Positions 37,901 through 45,872 of a DNA stretch of 64,000 nucleotides are shown here, piece by piece. This DNA is from Sphingomonas sp. PAMC 26605. GTDB taxonomy: Bacteria; Pseudomonadota; Alphaproteobacteria; Sphingomonadales; Sphingomonadaceae. Under the pieces are notes generated by a model. It was not told where the DNA came from. It searched no databases and saw nothing but the letters and a program-made list of their open reading frames with translations. Position numbers and translations under genes: made by a program. The first letter of the stretch is position 1, and each line of letters starts with the position of its first letter. Where the stretch lies: NCBI RefSeq assembly GCF_000241485.1, contig NZ_JH584241.1:2760131-2824130 (forward strand), read 5' to 3'.

Positions 37901-39241
37901 CAGCCGCTTGGCGCCGGGAGCAATTGGACGCAGCGCCTGCTCGCCGCGCCGCTGTCGGGCGGGATCCGCTACAACGGCCCGTCGAGCGTGCTGTTCTCGC
38001 TCGCCGGCCTGGCCAAGCAGCAATTGTCGGGGCCGATCGCGGTCGCCGCCGATTTCGGCGGGCGGGTCGACGCGCCGCAGCTCAATGGTCTGATCCGCGC
38101 CGACTCGCTGACCTATGACAATGAAACCTATGGCACGCGGCTGACCCAGATGAAGATCGCCGGGCGCTTCACCAACGATCGCTTCGAGCTCACCCAGCTT
38201 TCGGCGCGCGCCGGCGACGGCACTGTCCAGGCGCAGGGCTCGGTCGGCTTCTCCGCGGCGGCGGGTTTCCCGATCGACGTCAAGGCGACGCTCAACAATG
38301 CGCGGCTCGCCAGCAGCGACGCGCTCGGCGCGACCGCAACGGGCACGGTGTCGGTGAGCAACAGCAAGGCGAAGGGCGGGCTGATCACCGGCGACATCCG
38401 CATTCCGAATGCGCGCTACGAGATCATCCGCCAGGGCCAGGCCGAAGTCGCTGAACTGACCGGCGTCCGTCGCAAGAGCGATGTCGTCAAGGCAGCGACG
38501 CAACCTGCCGCCGAGGCGCCGGTCGGGCTGTTCAAGCTCGATATCCGGGTGCGGGCGGAGAACCAGTTGTTCGTGTCGGGTATGGGCCTCGAATCGGAGT
38601 GGCAGGCCGACATGCGCGTCGCCGGCACCTCGGCCGCACCGCAGATTCTCGGGCATCTCCAGATCGTGCGCGGGACATATTCGTTCGCGGGCAAGCGCTT
38701 CGACGTGACCAAGGGCGATGTCCGCTTCGACGGCGGCGCATTGGTCGACCCCGAGATCAACATCAGCGCGACGACGACGACAAGCGACGTGACCGTGGTG
38801 ATCAACATCACCGGTACCGGCCAGAAGCCGCAGATCGCCTTTACCTCGACCCCGGAACTGCCGCAGGACGAAGTGCTCAGCCGCTTGCTGTTTGGTAGCT
38901 CGGTCACCAACCTGTCGGCGATCCAGGCGATCCAGCTCGCCTCGGCGCTCAACTCGTTGCGCGGGTCCGGTGGCGGGCTCAATCCGCTCGGCAAGCTGCG
39001 CAGCGTCGCCGGGATCGACCGGCTGCGCATCCTGGGTGCCGACTCGACGACCGGGCAGAGCACTTCGCTTGCGGCAGGCAAGTACATCACCAAGAACATC
39101 TATGTCGAAGTGATCACCGACGCGCGCGGCTTCACCGCGACGCAGATCGAGGTGTCGCTGACCAAGGCACTCAGCGTGCTGTCGCAGGCCGGGTCGTTCG
39201 GCGGGTCGAACGCGACGGTGCGCTACAAGCGCGACTTCTGA
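34997..39241 (+). CDS. tamB: Inner-membrane TamB (DUF490) translocation module
   Basis: A 1414-residue partner of TamA. One N-terminal membrane anchor (WIAITLVGLVVLVGLFVFG, residues ~15-35) is followed by a very long chain of short beta-strands, the repeating beta-groove that spans the periplasm and is thought to carry lipids or outer-membrane proteins. The C-terminal ~350 residues are the DUF490/TamB domain (VRFDGGALVDPEINISATTT, ELPQDEVLSRLLFG, and a final strand ending YKRDF). It follows tamA with a one-base overlap and is closed by a strong terminator. Confidence 0.95.
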   Translation: MAEQEVVVVRRPLWQRILKWIAITLVGLVVLVGLFVFGLDTAPGRRVIANYLGGYSTASGLNIKVGRIDGSLYGAMVLTDVRVSDPKGVFLSSPRIAVDWRPFDYLHNHIDVRSARAALITMTRSPAFKPTPTDPNAPLLPDLNVDIGRLTVDRFIIGKAVSGQPHIIRIDGATHIADKRAQVSADVAALTGPGVAGGDRMTLKLDAVPDQDKLDLDARITAPANGVVAGLSGLKAPLDFTVGGKGSWKAWVGKATGTLGGASLADLALEAHSGTFKIRGTTNPGLYPGGAPKDKATPVNPIARLTAPALQVAVDATLDQRKVNLTTTLRSDALSLDAKGLLDFAQSSFGQFAVNAKLLTPGAIAPNLNGRDVAARVVLDGKFATPTVNYVITAGVLGFGETRVEQLYASGLARVNTDHIVVPVAARAARVTGLNAAAGGLLDNVAINGDFAIAKGKVLSDNLRIRSRKIDATALVVADLATGMYRGAINGRVNDYKVDGFGIVSLRTDAKLVTVASGGFGITAHVAAKTSQIFNEGARSFLGGNAAVTADVGYDPNGIITFRNLRLNAPQFRVTRGQGRYDPKGPLLVDADAYSTQYGPLTARVTGTATKPVVLLRAARPGVGIGLVNLEAQVRGNGTSYAVLAKGGTNYGPFTADVLVTPSPRLTADIHNARFAGVDFKGRVEQLAAGPFGGRITFAGSGISGAALLAAQGKVQRVDVAARASNAKIPGAADFTIGRAIINAQAVLYPNAPQVVADAQVADLRYGAAVLSAARAKVNYVNGSGTAQLLATGSNGVPFRIAANARLSPKLWLVATQGQANGIAFKTGNVARVDIDRGTYRLQPTRIDFGAGANSAGGSARIAGEYGKGLSAKLRLDALDVSVANALVPDLGLGGTATGSLDYTQPQGASVPQIAGQFRVKNFTRSSLSSVSQPVDLIAQVGLTDAGGNARALVQRGGTTVGRLVATLQPLGAGSNWTQRLLAAPLSGGIRYNGPSSVLFSLAGLAKQQLSGPIAVAADFGGRVDAPQLNGLIRADSLTYDNETYGTRLTQMKIAGRFTNDRFELTQLSARAGDGTVQAQGSVGFSAAAGFPIDVKATLNNARLASSDALGATATGTVSVSNSKAKGGLITGDIRIPNARYEIIRQGQAEVAELTGVRRKSDVVKAATQPAAEAPVGLFKLDIRVRAENQLFVSGMGLESEWQADMRVAGTSAAPQILGHLQIVRGTYSFAGKRFDVTKGDVRFDGGALVDPEINISATTTTSDVTVVINITGTGQKPQIAFTSTPELPQDEVLSRLLFGSSVTNLSAIQAIQLASALNSLRGSGGGLNPLGKLRSVAGIDRLRILGADSTTGQSTSLAAGKYITKNIYVEVITDARGFTATQIEVSLTKALSVLSQAGSFGGSNATVRYKRDF

Positions 39242-39243
39242 GC

Positions 39244-39273
39244 AAGCGGAACCGCCACACGGCGGTTCCGCTT
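39244..39273 (+). terminator. Intrinsic terminator after tamB
   Basis: AAGCGGAACCGCC (39244-39256) and GGCGGTTCCGCTT (39261-39273) form a perfect 13-bp stem with an ACAC loop, followed by TCGCTTCG. It lies two bases past the tamB stop. Confidence 0.85.
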
Positions 39274-39318
39274 TCGCTTCGTACGGAAATCGAATATCCG
39301 GTATCCCGGAGAGTGACG

Positions 39319-40800
39319 ATGCGCACAGAACATTTCGACGTGGTGGTGGTCGGGGCGGGGCTTTCGGGAATCGGCGCAGGCTATCACCTGCAGACGCTGT
39401 GTCCCGATCGCAGCTACGTCATCCTCGAGGGCAGGGCGACGCTCGGCGGAACATGGGACCTGTTTCGCTATCCCGGCATCCGCTCCGATTCGGACATGTA
39501 CACGCTCGGCTATGCGTTCAGGCCGTGGACCGAGGCGAAGGCCATCGCCGACGGTCCCTCGATTTTGCAGTATGTCGGCGATACCGCGCGCGACTATGGC
39601 ATCGACCGGCACATCCGGTTCAACCATCACGTCAAGACGGCGCGCTGGTCGACCCCCGATGCGCGCTGGACGGTGACGGCGGAGAGCGCCGACGGACCGG
39701 TCAGCTTGACCTGCAATTTCCTCTTCATGTGCAGCGGTTATTATAACTATGCGCGCGGCCACACCCCCGAATGGGCCGGAACCGAACAGTTCGCCGGGCA
39801 GATCGTCCACCCGCAATTCTGGCCCGCCGATCTCGACTACAGCGGGAAGGAAGTCGTCGTGATCGGCAGCGGCGCGACCGCCGTGACGCTTGTCCCTGCG
39901 ATGGCGGAGACCGCGGCGCACGTGACGATGCTGCAGCGTTCGCCGACCTATGTCGTGTCGCGCCCCGCCGAGGATGCGACTGCCAACTGGCTGCGCCGCA
40001 AGCTGCCCGCGATGCTCGCGTACCGACTGGTGCGCTGGCGCAACGTGCTGCTGGGGATGGCGTTCTTCAACCTCGCGCGCAAACGGCCCGCGAAGACCAA
40101 GCAGCGCCTGATCGACATGGTGCAGACCGAACTCGGACCCGAGTATGATGTCGCGACGCATTTCACGCCACGCTACAATCCGTGGGACCAGCGGCTGTGC
40201 CTCGTCCCCGATGCCGACCTGTTCAATGCGCTGAAGCAGGGCAGGGCCTCGGTCGTCACCGATACGATCGACCATTTCACCACCGATGGCATCGTGCTTG
40301 CCTCGGGCACCGAACTGCCCGCCGACGTGGTCGTCACCGCGACCGGGCTCGAGCTGCAGTTGCTCAGCGACGTGATGTTCAGCGTCGATGGCGAGCCCGT
40401 CGATCTGGCCGAAACCTACAATTACAAGGGCATGATGTATTCGGGCGTGCCCAACATGGCCTCCTCGTTCGGCTATACCAATGCGTCCTGGACGCTGAAG
40501 GCAGATCTGACATGTGGCTATGTCTGCCGCCTGCTCAACACGATGACCAAGCGCGGGCTGCGCCAGGCGACCCCCACGCTCGCGGGCGCGGCCCTGGAGG
40601 CCAAGCCGTTCCTTGACTTCACCTCGGGCTATGTCACCCGCGCAATGGAAAAATTTCCCAAGCAAGGCGACAAGTCGCCATGGCGGCTGCATCAGAATTA
40701 CGCACGCGACTTGCTGACGCTGCGCTTCGGATCGGTCGACGACGCTATGGTCTTTTCGAACCCTTCGCCCGCCAACCGCCCAACGGAAATCGCCGCTTAA
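39319..40800 (+). CDS. Flavin monooxygenase of Baeyer-Villiger type
   Basis: A 493-residue class B flavoprotein monooxygenase. The FAD loop is VVVGAGLSGIGAGYHL, the NADPH loop VVVIGSGATAVTLVP, and between them lies FAGQIVHPQFWP, which fits the BVMO fingerprint FxGxxxHxxxWP. Such enzymes turn ketones into esters or oxidise N or S atoms. GGAG lies seven bases before the ATG. It ends 58 bases before the tetR operator and may be linked in function to the efflux operon, though this is only from position. Confidence 0.92.
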   Translation: MRTEHFDVVVVGAGLSGIGAGYHLQTLCPDRSYVILEGRATLGGTWDLFRYPGIRSDSDMYTLGYAFRPWTEAKAIADGPSILQYVGDTARDYGIDRHIRFNHHVKTARWSTPDARWTVTAESADGPVSLTCNFLFMCSGYYNYARGHTPEWAGTEQFAGQIVHPQFWPADLDYSGKEVVVIGSGATAVTLVPAMAETAAHVTMLQRSPTYVVSRPAEDATANWLRRKLPAMLAYRLVRWRNVLLGMAFFNLARKRPAKTKQRLIDMVQTELGPEYDVATHFTPRYNPWDQRLCLVPDADLFNALKQGRASVVTDTIDHFTTDGIVLASGTELPADVVVTATGLELQLLSDVMFSVDGEPVDLAETYNYKGMMYSGVPNMASSFGYTNASWTLKADLTCGYVCRLLNTMTKRGLRQATPTLAGAALEAKPFLDFTSGYVTRAMEKFPKQGDKSPWRLHQNYARDLLTLRFGSVDDAMVFSNPSPANRPTEIAA

Positions 40801-40851
40801 ACCTGGAACTTCGCACTATCGCTGGGGTTTGAGTGTAACGAAGGTTTGCTG

Positions 40852-40880
40852 TTGCACTGTTCGTTCGAACGAACTATCGG
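40852..40880 (+). promoter_or_regulatory. Candidate tetR-emrAB promoter with palindromic operator
   Basis: A perfect 16-bp palindrome, GTTCGTTCGAACGAAC, lies at 40859-40874. A -35-like TTGCAC (40852-40857) and a weak -10-like TATCGG (40875-40880) bracket it with a 17-base spacer, so a bound dimer would block the promoter. The predicted transcription start falls at about the GTG start of tetR, which would give a leaderless message. The palindrome is certain; the promoter is inferred. Confidence 0.65.
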
Positions 40881-40886
40881 CGCGCT

Positions 40887-41525
40887 GTGCTGCAGCAGAG
40901 GCTCCTCGAAATCGCGATCGCGGAATTCGCCACCAAGGGTTTGGAGGGCGCGAGCACGCGCAGCATCGCCGCCAAGGCCGGCACCGCGATGTCGTCGATC
41001 ACCTATCATTTCGGTGGCAAGGAAGGACTCTATCTCGCCGCCGCCGATTATATCGCAACGCAGATGGGGGACGACGTCGCCAACGCCGTCCCGCCCGAGG
41101 GCATCCCCGCCGGCATCACGCCGCAACAGGCGCGTGCGATGCTCCACGATTTGCTCGCGCGCTTCATCGAGAAGATGGCGGGCGAGCGGAGTGCCGCTTA
41201 CTCGCTCTTCATCATGCGCGAGCAGATGGAGCCGACTGAAGCGTTCGAACGCATCTACGGCGGCATGATGGGCAAGATGCTCGGCGTGCTGGTCGAGCTG
41301 ATCTGCACCGCCACTGGGTGGCGCGATGCCACGACTGCGCAGGTCACCGCGATCACGCTGATGGGGCAGATTGTCGTGCTGCGCGTCTCGCGCGCTACCG
41401 TGCTCAAGCTGCTCCAGCGCAGCGATATCGATGCCGCCGCAACCACGCTTCTCACCAGGCGTATTGCCGCCAACACCGACGCCATTCTCGACCAACTGAT
41501 CGCCGAACGACAGGAGCTTCCATGA
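40887..41525 (+). CDS. TetR family repressor of the efflux operon
   Basis: A 212-residue TetR-type regulator with the N-terminal helix-turn-helix (TKGLEGASTRSIAAKAGTAM then SSITYHFGGKEGLYLAAADY) and a ligand-binding C-terminal part of the CerR/DUF1956 kind. The GTG at 40887 is the first usual start after an in-frame stop; no ribosome site is seen before it. A perfect palindrome lies 12 bases upstream. Its stop overlaps the emrA start (ATGA), so repressor and pump are made from one message. Confidence 0.92.
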   Translation: MLQQRLLEIAIAEFATKGLEGASTRSIAAKAGTAMSSITYHFGGKEGLYLAAADYIATQMGDDVANAVPPEGIPAGITPQQARAMLHDLLARFIEKMAGERSAAYSLFIMREQMEPTEAFERIYGGMMGKMLGVLVELICTATGWRDATTAQVTAITLMGQIVVLRVSRATVLKLLQRSDIDAAATTLLTRRIAANTDAILDQLIAERQELP

Positions 41526-42745
41526 GCGAAGACCAGAGCAACGCCGCCGAGCCCGACGAAACCGAGGATCGCAAGGCCGACGATGGCCAGGACGATCATG
41601 GCGGGAAGTCGGACGACGCGAAGAACAGCGGTGGTGCCAAGGGCGGTTCGGACGATGGCGACGATTCGAAGGACGAGGATTCGTCCGACGAAAAGGCCAA
41701 GAAGCCGTCGATCTTCAAGAAGCCGCTATTCTGGATCATCCTGATCGTCGTTGTCGCGGCGCTGGTGATCGGCGGGACGCTCTATTATCTTAACGCGCGG
41801 CAATATGAATCGACCGATGACGCGTTCGTCGACGCGCATATCGTACGGATCTCGCCCAAGGTCGCGGGTACGCTCAAGTCGGTCGCCGATATCGACAACC
41901 GCCATGTCGAGGCGGGGCGTCTGCTCGCGGTGATCGAACCCTCGGGCCCCGAAGCGCAGGTCGCGGAGGCCGACGCCAATGTGAAGCAGGCGCAGGCGCA
42001 GTTCGAGCAAGCGCAGGCACAGGTCACCGCGGCGCAAGCAAACCGGGATCAGGCCGCAGCGCAAGCGCGCGCGCCGCTCGCCACCGCGGCCAAGGCGCAA
42101 CAGGATCTGGCGCGCTATCTCGCCTTGGTCCGGATCGATCGCAACGCGGTTGCCGCGCAGCAGCTCGATGCCGCACGCGCCACCGCGCGCTCGACCGCGG
42201 CCGATGCCGCCGCCGCGCGCCAGCAGATCGACAGTGCCGCCGCCAATATCGCGGTCGCGCGCCGTCAGGTCGCCGCCGCTCAGGCCGTGATAGAAGCGCG
42301 GCGCGCCTCGGTCCGCCAGGCGAACGTCACGCTGGGCGACAACCGTCTGGTCGCGCCGGTCTCGGGCCAGGTCGTCAATCGCCAGGTCAATGTTGGCTCC
42401 TATGTCGGCCCCGGCACGCAGCTGATGGCGATCGTGCCCGATCACATCTGGGTCACCGCCAATTTCAAGGAGACCCAGCTGCAGCTGATGACGATCGGCA
42501 AGCCGGTCGAGATCAAGGTCGACGCCTATCCCGACGTCAAGTTCCGCGGCCATGTCGACTCGATCCAGCGGGGCGCCGGCCAGGCCTTCGCGCTGCTGCC
42601 GCCGCAGAACGCCACGGGCAATTACGTCAAGGTCGTCCAGCGCGTGCCGGTGCGGATCGAGTTCGATCTGAAGAACGGCCCCGATCCGCGCAAATACCCG
42701 CTCGGCCCCGGCATGTCGGTCGTTCCGACGGTCAAGGTCCGCTGA
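41522..42745 (+). CDS. emrA: EmrA/HlyD-family membrane fusion protein
   Basis: The periplasmic adaptor of a tripartite drug pump. The 407-residue product has a strongly acidic N-terminal tail (residues ~1-62, mostly D, E, K, S and G), one membrane helix (FWIILIVVVAALVIGGTLYYL), the biotinyl-lipoyl half motif (ISPKVAGTLKSV), a long Ala/Gln coiled-coil hairpin (~140-280), the second half motif (LVAPVSGQVVNRQVNVGSYV) and a beta-barrel. The tail is far longer than in E. coli EmrA. AGGAG precedes the ATG, which overlaps the tetR stop. emrB follows at once. Confidence 0.94.
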   Translation: MSEDQSNAAEPDETEDRKADDGQDDHGGKSDDAKNSGGAKGGSDDGDDSKDEDSSDEKAKKPSIFKKPLFWIILIVVVAALVIGGTLYYLNARQYESTDDAFVDAHIVRISPKVAGTLKSVADIDNRHVEAGRLLAVIEPSGPEAQVAEADANVKQAQAQFEQAQAQVTAAQANRDQAAAQARAPLATAAKAQQDLARYLALVRIDRNAVAAQQLDAARATARSTAADAAAARQQIDSAAANIAVARRQVAAAQAVIEARRASVRQANVTLGDNRLVAPVSGQVVNRQVNVGSYVGPGTQLMAIVPDHIWVTANFKETQLQLMTIGKPVEIKVDAYPDVKFRGHVDSIQRGAGQAFALLPPQNATGNYVKVVQRVPVRIEFDLKNGPDPRKYPLGPGMSVVPTVKVR

Positions 42746-42746
42746 T

Positions 42747-44351
42747 ATGGCGAGCGCTGCCAAGCGCGAGGACGGATGGGATCCGACACGGTCGGCGGCG
42801 GGCAGTTACAGCCCGTGGCTGATCGTGGCGATCATCTCGATCCCGACCTTCATGGAGGTGCTCGACACCTCGATCGCCAATGTCGCGCTCGATCATATCG
42901 CGGGCGGCCTGTCGGTCTCGAACGATCAGGCGACCTGGGTGCTGACGAGCTATCTCGTCGCCAACGCGATCATTATCCCGATCAGCGGCTGGCTGTCGGA
43001 CGTGATCGGGCGGAAGCGCTATTTTCTCATCTCGATCGCGCTGTTCACGATCTCGTCGCTGATGTGCGGCCTCGCGCCAAACCTCTCGACGCTCGTCATT
43101 GCGCGTGTGCTCCAAGGGATCGGCGGCGGGGGGCTCGCGCCGGTCGAGCAATCGATGCTCGCCGATACCTTCCCGCCAAGGCTGAGAGGCATGGCGTTTG
43201 CGGCCTTCGCGATCGTGGTGGTGGTAGGGCCGGTGCTCGGGCCGTCGCTCGGCGGTTACATCACCGAAAATTCGAGCTGGCATTGGGTCTTCCTGATCAA
43301 CGTGCCGATCGGCATCGTCTCGCTGTTCCTCGTCAATCTGTTCGTCGACGAGCCGAAGGCGATCAAGGACGATCGTGCCAAGCTGCTCAAGCGCGGCATC
43401 CGCGTCGATTATATCGGAATCATCCTGATCGCGCTCGGGCTCGGCTTCTTCGAGCTGACGCTCGACCGTGGGGAACGCGAGGACTGGTTCTCGAGCGGCC
43501 TGATCATCACCACTGCGACAATCTCTGCGCTGTCGCTGATCGCGCTTGGTTTCTGGGAAACGAATCATCCCGAGCCTGTGCTTGATTTGAAACTGCTCAA
43601 GAACCGCAATTTCTCGCTCACGCTGCTGGTGATGGGTGTGACGGGCATGATCCTGTTCGGCACGACGCAGCTGATTCCGCAGATGCTGCAGCAGGTCCTC
43701 GGCTACACCTCGTTCCAGGCGGGGCTGGCGCTGACCTTCGGCGGCGTGGCGACGCTCGTCATGGTGCCGTTCGCCGGGCGCTTGTCGGGGGTGGTCGATG
43801 TGCGGATGCTGTTGTTCCCGGCATTGCTCGTGCAGGCGTTCGCCTTGTGGAACATGACCCACCTCAACGCCGACATCACCTTCCTCGATGCCGGCGTCGC
43901 ACGGCTCTATCAGGCGATGGGGCTGCCGTTCCTGTTCGTTCCGATCAGCGCGGTCGCCTATGTCGGGCTGCCGCAGAACAAGACCGCGCAAGCGTCGAGC
44001 ATGCTCAACGTCGCACGCAACCTCGGCGGCTCGATCGGCATCTCGTCGGCGCAGACGCTGCTCGCCTCGGGGCTGCAGCGTCACCAGTCGGAGCTGGTCA
44101 ACGGTCTCAGTCCGCTCAACCCCAACTATAACGAGTGGCTCGACAAGGCGGGCAGCGCGTTCGGCGGGGTCGGCGACCCAACCACCACGCCGCTCGCGGT
44201 GCTGTATCAGACGGTCCAGCGCCAGGCGTCGATGCTCGCGTTTCTCGACGTATTCCATACCCTGATGATCGTGGTGCTGTGCGTCGCCCCGGTCGTCTTC
44301 TTTATGCGCTCCGGCAAGTCCGGGGGCTCCGGTGGAGGCATGGCCCATTGA
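42747..44351 (+). CDS. emrB: EmrB-type DHA2 family MFS drug exporter
   Basis: A 534-residue, 14-helix proton-driven exporter. The DHA2 signature LDTSIANVALDHIAGGL sits in the first helix and the MFS loop motif GWLSDVIGRKRYFL after the second. The motif C-like VVVGPVLGPSLGGYI and the ENSSWHWVFLINVPIG stretch are standard for EmrB. It moves hydrophobic toxic compounds to the EmrA channel. Its stop overlaps the start of the outer-membrane gene (TTGA), completing a three-part pump. Confidence 0.95.
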   Translation: MASAAKREDGWDPTRSAAGSYSPWLIVAIISIPTFMEVLDTSIANVALDHIAGGLSVSNDQATWVLTSYLVANAIIIPISGWLSDVIGRKRYFLISIALFTISSLMCGLAPNLSTLVIARVLQGIGGGGLAPVEQSMLADTFPPRLRGMAFAAFAIVVVVGPVLGPSLGGYITENSSWHWVFLINVPIGIVSLFLVNLFVDEPKAIKDDRAKLLKRGIRVDYIGIILIALGLGFFELTLDRGEREDWFSSGLIITTATISALSLIALGFWETNHPEPVLDLKLLKNRNFSLTLLVMGVTGMILFGTTQLIPQMLQQVLGYTSFQAGLALTFGGVATLVMVPFAGRLSGVVDVRMLLFPALLVQAFALWNMTHLNADITFLDAGVARLYQAMGLPFLFVPISAVAYVGLPQNKTAQASSMLNVARNLGGSIGISSAQTLLASGLQRHQSELVNGLSPLNPNYNEWLDKAGSAFGGVGDPTTTPLAVLYQTVQRQASMLAFLDVFHTLMIVVLCVAPVVFFMRSGKSGGSGGGMAH

Positions 44352-45835
44352 CCCGCTCTCTCGTCACGACCGCGCTGCTCGGCGCGACCTTGCTGGCGGG
44401 CTGCACCGTCGGCCCGAACTATCACGCTCCCGCGATACCGGTGCCGCCCGCGTTCAGCGAAGCCCAGCCCGCGGCCCCGGGCGCGACGATCGACCCGGCG
44501 CATTGGTGGACCGCGTTCGGTGACCCGACGCTGACGTCGCTCGTCGAGCGCGCGCTGAAGGACAGCCCGAATATCGCCATCGCCGGATCGCGCGTCCGCC
44601 AGGCGCGGCTCCAGGAAATCGCGGCGCATGCGATCGGCAAGCCGACGGTCGATGCGACGGGCAACGTCACGCATGTCGAGTTCAGCAAGAACGCGGGCTT
44701 TTCGTCGCTCGCCAGCCTGTTTTCGGGTGGCAGTTCGGGGGGAAGCTCGGGCGGTTCCGGAAGCTCGGGCGGGATCGCGCTGCCGGGCAGCGGAATCACC
44801 ACCTATGCCGCTGGCTTCGACGCGAGCTGGGAGATCGACCTGTTCGGCGGCGGGCGCCGCAGCGTCGAGGGTGCGCTCGCGCGGACTGATGCCGCAATCT
44901 GGTCGCAGCGCGATGCCGCGGTCACGCTCGGCGCGGAGGTGGCGCAGGCCTATTTCGCGCTGCGGCTCGACCAGGCGCAGATCGCCGTGGTCGAGGACGA
45001 GCTGTTGCGTCAGCGTCGCTCGCTCCAGATTGCGAACAATGTCGCCAAGGTCGGGCTGTCGCCGCAGATCGACGTGACCCGCCAGCAGCAGCAGATCACC
45101 ACGCTCGAGGCGCGGCTCGAGCCGTTACGCGCCGATTTGCGCGTACGCATCCACGCGATCGGGATTCTGCTCGGTACGCAGCCCGAGAGCCTGACGGCGG
45201 AGCTTACCGCGCCATTGCCGGCGCTTCAGGCGGTGCCGATCGTGCCGGCGGGATTGCCGTCGGACCTGTTGCGTCGCCGGCCCGATATCCGCATGGCCGA
45301 ACGCAATCTCGCGGCGTCGACCGCCGATATCGGGGTTGCGGTCGCCGATCTCTATCCCAAGTTTCAGCTCACCGGCATGGCGGAACTGTTGTCGACTTCG
45401 CTTGCCTCGCTTTTCTCGCGCGACAGCATCCAGGCGACTGGCGTCGGTGGGGTGACCTTCCCGCTGCTCGACTGGGGACGCCGCCGCGCGACGGTCGGCG
45501 TACGCAAGGAAGATCGCGAGCAGGCCTATCTGCAATATCAGGCGACCGTGCTGGGCGCACTGCGCGATGTCGAGGATCCGCTCGCGCGACTCGACGCCGA
45601 GCGGCGGCGCAACGCCGCGCTCCGGCGCGCGGTCGCCGATGCCGAGGCGACCAACCATGCGGTCTATGCACAATATAGCGCCGGCTTCGTCGCGCAGAAT
45701 TCGTTGATCGATGCCCAAGTCACCGTCCTCAGCGCGCGCGAGCAGCTTGTGGCGAGCGACGCGCAGTTGCGCCAGGATACCGCCGCTCTGTTCAAGGCGA
45801 TCGGCGGCGGCTGGGAGGAACCCAAAGCGGGATGA
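44348..45835 (+). CDS. NodT-family outer-membrane efflux lipoprotein
   Basis: The TolC/OprM-like exit duct of the pump. The 495-residue product starts at a TTG, with GGAGG nine bases upstream, that overlaps the emrB stop. A lipobox LLAGC at Cys19 makes it a lipoprotein, followed by TVGPNYHAP, the usual opening of the family. Two repeat halves of coiled coil and barrel strands follow (PSDLLRRRPDIRMAERNLAA marks the second). Residues 127-142 are an unusual Gly/Ser run, GGSSGGSSGGSGSSGG, placed where the first surface loop of the barrel should be. Confidence 0.93.
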   Translation: MTRSLVTTALLGATLLAGCTVGPNYHAPAIPVPPAFSEAQPAAPGATIDPAHWWTAFGDPTLTSLVERALKDSPNIAIAGSRVRQARLQEIAAHAIGKPTVDATGNVTHVEFSKNAGFSSLASLFSGGSSGGSSGGSGSSGGIALPGSGITTYAAGFDASWEIDLFGGGRRSVEGALARTDAAIWSQRDAAVTLGAEVAQAYFALRLDQAQIAVVEDELLRQRRSLQIANNVAKVGLSPQIDVTRQQQQITTLEARLEPLRADLRVRIHAIGILLGTQPESLTAELTAPLPALQAVPIVPAGLPSDLLRRRPDIRMAERNLAASTADIGVAVADLYPKFQLTGMAELLSTSLASLFSRDSIQATGVGGVTFPLLDWGRRRATVGVRKEDREQAYLQYQATVLGALRDVEDPLARLDAERRRNAALRRAVADAEATNHAVYAQYSAGFVAQNSLIDAQVTVLSAREQLVASDAQLRQDTAALFKAIGGGWEEPKAG

Positions 45836-45872
45836 TTGGCAAGCGGCGTGCGACCAGCCTAGGATCGGTGGC

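Noticed and set aside
34970..38656. A 1228-codon minus-strand frame over tamB
   Set aside because: Shadow of a real long gene: composition is typical of antisense frames and no domain can be seen.
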